Of a stretch of DNA of 64,000 nt, positions 23,784 through 35,579 are shown one piece after another. Origin of the DNA: Pyricularia pennisetigena (Eukaryota > Ascomycota > Sordariomycetes > Magnaporthales > Pyriculariaceae); contig NC_043741.1 in the NCBI RefSeq assembly GCF_004337985.1, positions 6,967,937 to 7,031,936 of the forward strand. The letters run 5' to 3'. Under the pieces are notes generated by a model that saw only the letters and a list, made by a program, of their open reading frames with translations, did no database searches and was not told where the DNA came from. Both the position numbers and the translations under genes were made by a program. Every line of letters begins with the position of its first letter. The first letter of the stretch is position 1.

Positions 23784-26700
23784 ATGAGGATCGCCATCCG
23801 CGAGCAGCTCGCCCTGCTCGTTGTGTTGGCCACCCTGGTTGCCCTTGCTATCGTCTCGATACCTGTCTGGATATATGTTCACCAATTCATAGTTGGCGTT
23901 CAAGAAAATGCTCTCAGCTTGACCGCATCGCTCAAAGCTGCTCGCATAGCCGCCGAGATTGACCTTTTGCAGACGACATGCTCGACCATCGCTTCCCGGG
24001 TACTGGTTCAGCGTGCGCTGTTGAACTTTTACAATGGTTCTTCGTCGCCGAGTTTGTGGGATGAAGCTAGGATCGATGTTGAAAACGCGCTTAACTTACC
24101 TGGCCAGCCTGATCTCTTGCAAGCTCGCATCTACTCGCGGAACTCGACAGGGTCCTCGTCAAATGGTCTCATGGCGACCACATCGACCATGTTCCACGAC
24201 ATCCAACTCCCCTACAACAAACCCGATGGTACTCCTGCAATGTTGGGTAACGACACGTACGGCTTTCCGCCCATGCTTTACCCCAACATTACATATACCG
24301 ATACGGGCGAGCCGAGTCCCATCTCTCCCGATACCAACATATTCTACGCGGATGCATTTCCTGGCATACGACTGACGCAGGGGCTGTTCCTCGGCCCCCT
24401 CGTCATCAATGATACCTTCGCCCTGGTCTCGCTCACCGTCGCTGTCCGGGGCAATACTGACAAGCTCGTCCTCGGCTACATGACCCTCGTCGCTTCGGCC
24501 TCCAATCTTATACTCATCCAGGACTCTCCCGAAGGGCTCGGCAACACTGGGCTGACGCTCCTGTTTGGACCTGATCAGGCATATAATAGGTTCAACTATA
24601 CCGACCCTCCGGTGACCAACAGCAGTTACAAGATACCGGACACCTTCAAATTTGCCCGCACAAAGATACACTTTGTGCTGCCACCTACGAAGCTAAACAG
24701 CACAGTTGATCGACATCTCAAGCACAGTTTTGAGAGCGGTAACTACAACCAGGAGTTTGAGCTCGGAGATTATCCCGCAGTTTTCGACAGTTTGACAAAG
24801 TTCAACCGACAAGCTGTCAACAATGCCAAGGCAAACCTGTGGACAACCAACGAACAAGGAGTAGACGTTTCAGTGGGTACGGCGCGGCCCAAATCGCAGT
24901 ACGTCGACTGGGTAGTTGTGGTGGAGCAGGACAGGGCCGAAGCGCTACAGGCTATAAATACCCTGCGAACCATCTTGCTTGGTTGCGTATTTGGCGCCGC
25001 TGGCCTCATGTTCCTGCTCATCTTCCCCTGTGCGCACTTTAGTGTGCGACCGATTCGCGATCTCAAGATTGCGACTGAGAAGTCGATAATGCCTCCAGGC
25101 TATGATGATTATCACGGTGGTACGAGCGAGAACCCAGGCTCCGGGGTGCTGTCATCGCTCTCAGAAAAGGGCTGGATCGGAGCCATTGTGCGGAAGACGA
25201 GACTCAAGTTGGGGCTTCCCGCCAGGAGAAAACGGCGAGAATCTGACCAGGACGAAAGCTTGACGCAGCGTCAAGTGTTCAAGATTCCCGGAAAGGTCCA
25301 GGATCGTAAACACTACATAACAGACGAGCTGACCGAGCTGACTACCACGTTCAACGAGATGACGGATGAACTTTACAAACAGTATTCTTCCCTTGATGAG
25401 AAGGTCGCCGAGAGGACCAGGGAGCTTGAGATCAGTAAAAAGGCAGCAGAGGCGGCCAACGAGAGCAAGACGCTTTTCATCGCAAACATTTCACACGAGC
25501 TTAAGACGCCTCTCAACGGCATCATGGGCATGTGCGCCGTGTGCATGGAGGAGACGGACATTACGCGTATCAAACAGTCCCTAAAGACGCTCTACAAGTC
25601 GGGCGATTTGCTGCTGCACCTTCTCGAGGATCTATTGAGCTTCTCAAAGAACCAGATTGGACATCAGATCAGCTTGGAAGAGCGAGACTTCCGTCTGGGC
25701 GACATTCGACAGCAGCTCTTATCGATCTTTGACAAGCAGGTTCGCGAGAGCGGTACGCACTTCTCGGTGGAGTTTGTGGGCCACGATATACTCGACTTCT
25801 ACCAGTACTCAGTCGGTTCTGAAAGGCAAAGTTTGGAAAAGACGAGACTACCTGCTCTCGGTCCGTCGGCTGCGGGTGCCGGCAGGTTGAAGGATATGTG
25901 TCTGTGGGGAGATCAACACAGGATCCTCCAGGTCATCATTAACCTAGTCAGCAACAGTCTGAAGTTTACACCTTCGGGGGGCAAAGTGCAACTAAGGATA
26001 AGATGTGTGGAGGAGATCGAGCAGAACAGCCAGACCGGCGAAAACAGTCGCTCCTCGTCCTTCTCTAAGAGCGGATCCGCAAGGCAAGGACGCCCACGGC
26101 ACCGGGTGGGTTCGTCGTCGGCACAATCGGCAGCGTCGACGAAAGGCGTCTCAACGCCAGGCACGACAGGTACTGCGCTGGCCATCAACCCGATGGATCC
26201 TAAAACTGTACCACATATTCAGGTACGCGAGCGATCCCTGTCGCCGCCTCCACCAGGTGCCAAGGCCTTCCTGTTCGAATTCGAGGTCGAGGACTCCGGT
26301 CCGGGTATACCAGAGCATATGCAAGCCCGTGTCTTTGAGCCTTTTGTACAGGGCGACTTGGGATTGAGCAAGAAGTATGGCGGCACCGGGCTAGGGCTGA
26401 GCATTTGCCAGCAGCTTGCCACGCTCATGGGTGGAAACATCACGCTGAGGAGTACTGTTGGTGTTGGGTCGGTCTTTACGATGAGGATACCGCTTAAATA
26501 CGTGAAGGACAGGTAAGTTTTTACAGTTTGTTCGCACATTTAGAGCAAGGCCAGATGCTGATAGAACGACAACCTTCCAGACCATCCAGCACAGCCTCTA
26601 GCAGCATAAAGTCTCGGCCACAGAGCTTGGCCTCTACTGACGGTGACACCACCAACGTGCGTGTGGTGTCGCATAGCAAGTCTGCCCCCGACGGGAAGCA

Positions 26701-27466
26701 TGCTTCCGTGTTAGACAACAAGCCACGCCTCGTCGGGCTGAGCCACCCGTTCTTCTCGCCAACGCAGGCCACGGCACCCAAGCTATCGACAGAAGATCAC
26801 AAAACCAATCTGAACGAAAAGATCGCCAAGGCAGTCGCGGCCAAAGGTGGCAACAGGCTTCGTGTTCTCGTTGCCGACGACAACTCAACAAACGTCGAGG
26901 TCGTTTCCAAGATGCTTCGGTTAGAGCACGTCTCAGACGTCACGGTCGCCTCGGACGGGCAGGAAGCCCTCGAGGTTGTCAAGGCCAACATGGAGAACAA
27001 CCTTTACTTTGATCTCATCTTTATGGACGTGCAGATGCCCAACCTGGACGGCTTGCAATCCACGCGGCTGATCCGGCAGATGGGCTACAGCGCGCCCATC
27101 GTGGCGCTGACCGCCTTTAGTGAGGAGAGCAACGTCAAGGAGTGCATGGAGAGCGGGATGAACGAATTTCTGGCCAAGCCTATCCGCAGGCCCGCATTGA
27201 AGCAGGTCTTGAAGAAGTTTGCCACCATTCCTGAGGAGCCCGAAGATGGCCGGCGGACAACGCCACCTACGAGTGCCAAAAACGTCGTTCCTGACTCCCA
27301 TGGGACCAAGTCACCAGTTCGGACTGAGGTTGCCGAGGCGAGGCGCGAAGACGTGCCAACCGGCAACGGCAATGCTGTAGTCGGGCCAGATGCCAATAAC
27401 AACAACAGCGTCCTGATATCCCAGCCTCCGTTACCGCCCATGAATGGTGCTGCTGTGGCAACATGA
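23784..27466 (+). CDS. sln1: SLN1-type hybrid histidine kinase (osmosensor)
   Basis: Exons 23784-26512 and 26581-27466 (68-bp intron, gtaagt...ttccag, with a ctgat branch-site candidate) encode 1204 residues. A transmembrane helix near 8-32 and another near 395-418 enclose an extracellular sensor domain with several N-glycosylation sites. A HAMP-like linker, split by an inserted basic segment, leads to a coiled coil. The HisKA motif [11 protein letters not shown] has phospho-acceptor H571. The ATPase domain has N-box [10 protein letters not shown]1 DSGPGIP, F-box FEPFVQGD and G2 [10 protein letters not shown], with a disordered insert of about 80 residues between N and G1. The receiver domain ([14 protein letters not shown]...FMDVQMPN) has phospho-acceptor D1059. 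In yeast Sln1 feeds Ypd1 and Ssk1 to control the HOG MAP kinase pathway. The ATG at 23784 is the first in its frame although the frame is open for 500 bp upstream. Confidence 0.95.
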
Positions 27467-30400
27467 TTATCGCTCGACCGAATTACTTCTTTTTTAAAAT
27501 CCGCTTCTTCATGAGCCCTCTTTTTCCATTTGTATTGTCTGTCGTCTGGATACCCCTATAAGCAACATGGCGAACTCCTCAACCTCGGTCGTTTCCGTTT
27601 ATTATTTACTTTTGTCGAATACTTGTCTACCGACTTTAATTTTGTCTGTGGAATTGATGAACTCTTGCATCCTTCATGGCGAGAAGAAGAAGAAGAAGAA
27701 GAAGAAGAAGAAAAAAGCAACAGAAAAGTGTGCGTTCTGCACCAAATGGAGTTGCCTCCTGAAATGCGGCAAGGTTTGGGAGAGAGCGTTTTACTGCACC
27801 TGCCCTTCGTAATAATTGGGATATAAGAGGTGTTTTAGGAGCCCTGGGTAACGGATCTCGTTTGTCTTTTGATAACTCTTTTTTCCTTAACCTCCTGTGG
27901 TCATTTCTCTTCGTCTCATCATAAGCTCGGCATGTTTCCTGTCCATATCACTCTTGTAAGTTTTATTACTTCTGTACATAGCCAAGGTCGTAAAACGGCA
28001 GCTCGAATTGTTAGTTAATGCCTATACACGCACACATTATACATCTTCCTGGCTTGTGCTAATGCCGTGCTCCACTTTTGATGTGGTTGACTTTAATCAG
28101 GATGACAATGACAGCGACTATCTGATGGCAGTCAACGTCGTCAACACAAGGACATATAATCAGCAGTTTAAGAAGCGCTTGACTTTGTTGGTACACCGAT
28201 CCATCAGGCACGTTGTAGTCCACCATGCGACAAAGACTGACCGCGAGAACCGATGCGCTATTTGTTTCTGCAGTGGTACTATGTACAATATACTGGTATT
28301 GTATTATATGATCCTGTCAAGTGCCATGGCACAATATCTGTCCTTTGAGAAACTAACTTTTTTTTTCGTTCTTGTACACAGCAGTCTCCATCCAGCTTAT
28401 CCGCCGGATCTGTGTGATACTGACTGAAGTGCATTGACATCAGCGCCGTAACGATACGGTAGCCTATACGATGACTATGAAGATTGTGCGATGGTCGTAC
28501 ATGTGCGCATCAGATGGCAAATCATAGAGAGGCGATCTAGGGTCTCTCCATCGTTTCTTTTATATATAATGTTTTTCTACATCTTTCTCTGGTCCGTTTC
28601 TGATCTGCATCAACCCTGCTGTGCGAGCTTGTCCATAAAAGGCACAAATGGACAAAGCATCTCGCTCGAATCGATTTATTCATCTGCAGAGTTCCTGTAA
28701 TCAAAGCCACGATGAGGCGCAGCTAGGGAGGGAGGACCCTCGAATCATATCATGTGCCGCACATGAAATTTCGAGACAGATTTTTCTTTTTAGGTTGTCA
28801 CTTTGGGACGCGAGAAGGGCTTTTTCTTGCCCGTTTCAACACGCAACACTCATGTGTAGTTTATTAGAGATAGTTTTGTTGTATACCTGGTTATCTGTTG
28901 GTTGTAGAGAAAGGAGGGGGGTGTGGGCAAGGGGATCGCGCCGGGATACATTCAGCCAAGTCCAGCCTCCGCCCAGCAGTAGGTGAAAGGAGAAATAACG
29001 GAAAAAAGCGGTTCTTGCATGGGTAAGGTCTTGACTAGGGGGGTTCCATGAGAGGGAGGAGGGGACCTGTGTGAAAAAATCTGTCCTCTCGTCCGTTTAC
29101 TTCCTTCTGTGTTTGACTGCTGTTTCTCCATAGCCAGGGCGCTAGCTAGCGATTGCCAAGATGCGAGTACGCGTGGACAAACGAAATAAAAAGACATAAA
29201 GGATGATAGGAGGAGAAGGAAGAATGAGAGAGAAGCTCGGGACGATAGTTTGGTTCATCCCTATGTACAGGACTTGTGTTGTGGGTCTGGGCAGTTGATT
29301 TTGGCTTGGCTTCGCGTGTTGTCCATGCCCATGCTGGAGAGAAAGATGGAGTAAGGGGTGGTAAGGAATTTTTTGGGGAAGCGGGCAAGGACTGGGGACA
29401 ATCCAGGCTGTGTGAACGTGGCCCATGGATCATAGTAATTATTGATATGCAAAAAAAAAAAAAAAAGAAAATGGGACAGGCACATTGCTCTGTTGATAAC
29501 TAATTTGGTTTTAATGCCCAGGGAGCATATTTGACCCCAGAGGATTGTGTTCAACTTGACAAAGTCTTGTTCATGTCTTGAAAGGTATGTATCCCGTTAA
29601 AGTGATCGACAGTCACGTAGACAGACGTGATCCACAAAGGCCCGTACCTGGTAACTGGTGCGTGCTATTCCGGAGCAAAGTCCTCCTTTGTCCTCGAGCG
29701 CCCTGGGGAGACGAGAGAAAGACGACATGATAATTAAAACAGTGTTTTTTGGTGTAGCTGAGAAGTGGGTTACTTTCCATCTTGGTTCGGTTCCATGTCA
29801 AGGAAGTCTCATCACCCTCTCCCACCCCTGTTTTCTGAATCTGTATCTCGATTCAAAGAGACGGTCCCTACCCAATTGTCTTTTGTCAGGCAGGGGGTGA
29901 CGTCGGTTTACATGGTGGTGGGTGATCATCTCCGTTTCGCCTTTTTTTTTTTTTTATTCACCACCATCACCCACTAGACTTTGCGGCTCATATAGGGGAC
30001 AACCTACAAGAGAAACACGAGTACGTGGCACAGCATATGCAGTCATCTCCGGTGCGATCCCCAGGCTTTTGTCCCCCTTTATGGCTGAGCCTCTATCGCA
30101 GCAACGCGTTCCAATACATCATTGGGTGGAAAAGGAGTAACCGGCAAGTCACTATACATTGGGCGGCGACAAAATGTAGATGCATGATAGAAAGCTTGAG
30201 TTTTTGGTTTGATAAAAACCATGATCAAGTGACTTTTTGTCGCCCCCCCCCTCATTATGTCGCCATTGGCCCCCTTTGAAATGCTTGATGTGTTTTAGCG
30301 CTGTATTTTAGCGCTTGTTATCAGGCGGCCTAGGCGAGCCACCGAGGGGAGGATGTTGCCTTGATTGCCTTGTTTTGACGACACGCGCCTCGGAGTGGGG

Positions 30401-33400
30401 TAGACGACCAACGGTCCAATAAAGGCACTTGGGCAGCCCGACACAGAGTCAAAGAAGGTTGCCCTGGGACCATCTTCAGACAACCTGTCTTAGAAAAGCT
30501 TCAATCGGTATTGATCAACTTTGGTAGTGGTTGTGCTCGGTGCCATTTTCGGCAGGGCACTGGGCTATTGAATGTGCGTCATTGGGGCCGGGGCCGTGGG
30601 ATGATGGATTACAGAAGCCGATTGTGGTTTGGTTTTTTTCCTCTTCGTTTTGCGCCAGCGCGCATACCGAAACCATTCCCGGGAGTGTAGTAAGTGCAAG
30701 TGAGGCACAGCAGCCAGCAGTAAGTTCAGCCGCAGCAGTTTGACCATTCTTACTTGCTCTCGCTCTGCCGTCTCCACTTCACAGCCCCCAACATGGTTTT
30801 TCCCCCTGGGAACTATGATGGAAGAGGATTAAAGGAGAGGGGTGGGCAAAAAAAAATAATAATTCCCGGAGGAGTCTAGTTTTCCACATAGACATAGTCC
30901 ACATCTTCTTGGCCGTTCCGCTTCGAGCAAAATCTCGATAGCATAGCATTGAAGAGTCGTGCCAAGCAGGGAAATGGGTCGGGACCGAACAAGTTTGAGA
31001 TATCCTTTGCAACACACCAATTAGATAAACCTGTACATAGCCACTGGGTATAACACGAGCTGCATGGTACTTTTTACAATTTGCCCAACCGGGTCTAGTG
31101 TCAGGTGAGGGATAGGGAACAACAGCCAAACCCAAGGCAATACCATCTACATGCCAAGTACTTTACTTGGTAGTTTTACAAATAAAGCGGGTTAAATTAA
31201 TTGCACTTATACAAGGGTCTTGTCTATTGGCACACTTCTAAAAGGCCTAATTCCACGGAAGTTCAGCATCGTGTCTGGGTGTCCATATTGTCAGTTGTAT
31301 ATTGGTAATGTTGTCAAAACTTGACGTTCCTCAGTAAAGCATCGACACGAAAAAAAATAAAAAAATAAATAAAAAATAAAAATAAACATCAATAAGAAAA
31401 GCTTACAGATTACCAAATGGTTGGTGTACATAAGGAATGGAAACTCAAATACTCCCAAAAATAATTCTCATTGGCTGAATTAGCGAATATGACCGCTTTT
31501 GGATACGTAGTGGTTCCTGTTATTCATATGAGGTGGTTGCATCAAGAAGGGGAGTCCCTGCCGGGGGGGGAGGAAGAAGTCGAGGGGGGAAAGAGAAAAA
31601 GAGAGACTCCCTGAGAGATTTCGTGCGGGGGAACCGTTTCGACACCGAAAATTGAGGCTCTGCTTGTACCCGGGTACCTCGAAGAGCCCCATCCCATTCG
31701 ACTCGGTGTTGGAACAAGCCAATCATGAGAAGTTTTCTGCGAGCAGTCCCGCTTGAGCACAGAGACCCACATATCCACACCATCTTCGAACGGACCAGTC
31801 TTTCGTCTTTGGTCGCTTGGTTCGGTTAGCTTGACACCAATTTGGATACCGCCTGTACCTTTTTTCTTATGAGAGGGGAAAAAAAGAAAAAGAATTTGTT
31901 CCACACTGCCTGTTATTTTGCCCATCCAAGCTCTTTGCTTTTGGTTCAATCTCACCACCGGGGTACGTTGAGCCGGTGTCCGTCCCGTCAAACAGGACCC
32001 CCGTCCACCCGTTGTTGCGGCACAGAACCCACTCACAGGTTTACGCTACAGCCTATGACCGAGGCTTTTCAGAGAATGAGACGCCATCATCCGCCCTCCT
32101 GTCGCGGAAAATCCCGCTCGAATAAAAAAAAAAAACCAAAAAAAAAAAAACCAAACCAAAATGTGGTTGCCGAATCCAGACTAGGTCAGTGAAGTGTACA
32201 ACGGTTAATTTATAAACATCTTGGCAGCGAAAAGCTTCGATTCTCTGCTGAAAAGCAGTGCCCACCTTTGAACATAATGAGAAACTAGCTCAGGCACCCG
32301 CATAAGATATCTGGCTTCTAAATCACCACATGGCTTCACTGGCTGAAACTTTTTCGCAGTTGTCATGCACCACTTTACTAATCAGACTCTTAACCCACAT
32401 ATTTCTGCTGGTCGTTCGGTCAGTCGGTCTTGTGCTTCATCGAGTATATTAATATGTGGGTTTGCTATAACTGCCCTGGTGGGATTTCTCGCAAAAGACT
32501 TGATACGATTGGACAAAACCCGAGCACAACGGAAAGGGTCTTTCGATGTGGGTATCGGTCGTCATCGCGTTCTTGATTCATTTCAATGTTGCAATGCCAC
32601 TGCCGATAAAGTAAGAATCTGCCGCGGAGTGCTGGGTCTCAATTCTGTATGGGTAGCAACGCTTTTCGACATTGTGGGGTGCCAAGGCGTCTGCCTTGGG
32701 CCCAAAAGTATTAGCGTATACCCCGTGTGTGGACCAAACATTAAACGTCTGCCCATCAAGCCAGCCCATTTAATAATTACCTTGCCTGTTCTGAAAGTAC
32801 CCAGGCATGGATGGACTGGTATTAATCATTAGGCAGTCATTCCCAACCTACTGAAAGCGGAAAGGTCTGGACCCCAAACCTCCACTTCATACGTCAAAGC
32901 CAATCATAAAGCATAAGTGTTCGATGCCGCCCTACAGGTGGGGTCAGGCCCACCACATGGTCGATACACATGTATGTTGTGGTGAGTGGCAATACGTAAT
33001 AATTAAGTAGTGATAGCTTTATAATTAGCATGCATAAAAGTTTGTTTGCTGCTTAGTTGCCTAGTTTCCGCCGACTATGTTTAAGTACAATAGTCACAAG
33101 TGCAAGAGACAAAAGTAGGAAGCTGGTGAAGTGTCTTCTTGTTCTCCTTTCTACATATTTATGATCTAAAAATAAAATAAAACAAACACACATAAGGCGG
33201 CAAAGATAATTAACTTAAATTATACAACTCGGCTTATCAATCGACTGCAGGCTAGCCTCCGTTTCTGTCATATTGGCGCTAGGAACATCAGCACTTGCGG
33301 CCGGCGTGTCCCGCAAAGCCAAGAGCCGACATTATGGCACGAGTCAATGCATTATATCCAGGATTGATCGCGCAAAAAGCTCAGCGCCATGGCTGGCAGG

Positions 33401-35579
33401 TAGACAAGAGAAAATGAGTAAGGGATTACTGTAGATTTGAACCCATCGCAGATTCGTAACGAGTTCTGTGGCTTCCTAATCCTTGATTCGTTTGTTTTCA
33501 TCGCGTCAAGCACTGGGGAGGTTTCCGGCACAAATGTTACGCCGGCTCAGAGAGCAGGGTAGACGAACATGGTAAGGTTTTCGTGCCCCTGGTGGATCAT
33601 CAGACGACACAAGACTCGTTCCGTGGATGATCCTTGTGCGTATTCACAAATTACTTACCTTTCAGTACGATCAGTGGGGTTCCTTCCTTCCCAGTAAGGA
33701 TTAATGTACTATAGTGTAGTAATTCGCCAACGCTGCTCTGAGGGTCGCGTCGCGTGGATTTGGCGGGTCACTCTACACTTGACCCCCATCTTGGCAGTTG
33801 TTGGTCTCTTTCTGGAACATGTAACAATAATGAGGTTGTAATATCAATTTAATCCAAAGAATCAAAAAGAAAGCGAGAAATGAGAAATGCTATCACAACA
33901 ATTTTCTTGTTTAAATTTTTTTTTTTTTGACAAACTTCCAGTACAATGCACGGTAAAGACGGCAAGCACAACAGCTGTGGCTATTATCGACGAAAACAAC
34001 AAACCCAAAAAAGTTTATTGCCGTTTGCCAAACCAGTGGCGCAGCGACTTACTATAATGCTCCCGCCGACCCAGTTATTGATCCGACATTGCACCATCAG
34101 CACTAAGATACACTGGTCTTGTCTTTTCCCAACCCCGCAGTAACAGTAGCGAACAAGGGTGACTGTATGCCAAGAATGACAGCACTAGGGTGACCCCCAG
34201 GGGGGGCCTCTTTTTACTTTCATCAGTCAAGTATTGCTAATTAGCCCAGTTAGGCAGTAGTGGTCTGGGTTCCTGTGAACATGTGTGGATGCCCTCGTTT
34301 GTTGTTATTTGGCGGGGCGGGGCCGTTGCACCAGTCCCACTGTCTGTCTGCCCATCTTTTTTTTTTTTTGTCCTACCCTTCAAGCGATAATCAACCGAAA
34401 GACGCGAAAATGCTCGAGAGGACGATAAAGCCACTGGGCAAGTAGATGTACACCTGCCCGTTTACCTACCGATCCTATGTACTTTACCTTGGCTGCTGCA
34501 AGTGCATACATGCATACCCTACCTACGACTTTACTTGCCGACCTATCCAGGGTATCTACTGCAGGTCTGCATCACCTTACATGCTGACATGGAGCTGGGA
34601 GACATGGCGCATGCGAGTTGGTCGGTAAGGTAGGTACGTAAATAGAAGAAGTGGACATAGTGATGGGCATGAGGCTCTGCAAACGAGGAGCATGGCGTGA
34701 AGAGAAAAGAAAACGGGCAAGGGTCTCCCCCAATCCGTCCGCCTTCTACGGTTTCCCCCCCTTCTCATTACCAGCGCGCAACTACCTGCTGCTCACATAG
34801 CCTCTTTATCCTGGATCCACGGCCAGGGACACATAGTCTCATAAGTCGTCAGCTGCGCCTCTTTCCCTTTCCGTTCTTTTTCATTTTTTATTTTTATTTT
34901 TTATTTTTTTGTTTTTCACACCACCGTTTCTATCTCTTCTCCTCATTACTGCCTTCTTTTTACTACGGTCTTCTTGGTTGTACATCAAGTTTAGAGAGAA
35001 CATCCACTCCCCGCGCAAATCGCAAGTCCACTGTTGAATTTAGCTCGGAAAAATACCAAATCCAGAAACCATAGCTCCCGGGTTGATGGATCCTACGGCA
35101 AAATATTATATCACACACACCCCTCCCTGGCCACTCACTCTAAACCCACTTGGCCCTACCCTGCCCTGTCCTGGTCCGTCTTGGTAAGACGACAAATTCC
35201 TAAAAAGCCAACGCCTTTATCGATCCTTTTATCTCCTTTGCCCGCTCCAAATCTTGTTCCCTTCGTTCTTGAACAAATCGATCGTCCGAAATTTTTCTTT
35301 GGGTGGAAGTCAAGTTCCTCTTGGGGAGATCTACTTGACCTGTACACACCATTCACATCACCATCTCGGGACAACAACGGCAAGGCTGGGCTGAGATACT
35401 AAATCTCTTTCATTGCCTCCCTCCACCACCTTTGCTGGCTCCCTCCCCCTTCTGGCTAGACAAAACCAGACCATACAAGGCCATAACCAGGCCCCACCCT
35501 CGTTCGGCCTGCCTCTGACATATTCAATTAAAGTTGCTCTTTCGCCGCTGCCCTGGCAGTTGCGGCTGATTCTGACAAG
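27467..35579. other. Gene-poor region of about 8 kb
   Basis: I see no supportable gene. Open frames are short, lack domains and do not join into longer coding sequence. Visible items are the GAA microsatellite at 27681-27713, an A run at about 29451-29468, T runs near 29942-29955, AT-rich sequence at about 31350-31390 and 32950-34000, and interrupted A tracts at 32124-32160. From about 34870 to 35580 the sequence becomes pyrimidine-rich and is probably the promoter and leader of the C2H2 gene. Confidence 0.55.
27681..27713 (+). repeat. GAA trinucleotide microsatellite
   Basis: About ten gaa/aga units lie in the 3' flank of the SLN1 gene and end in an A-rich stretch. Confidence 0.85.

Noticed and set aside
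32365..32832. 155-codon frame in AT-rich DNA, considered as a decayed transposon
   Set aside because: No transposase or reverse-transcriptase motif, terminal repeat or target duplication was visible.
33405..33500. Possible tRNA B-box (ggttcaaatc on the minus strand)
   Set aside because: The flanking bases do not form a T stem and no A-box or acceptor stem fits.
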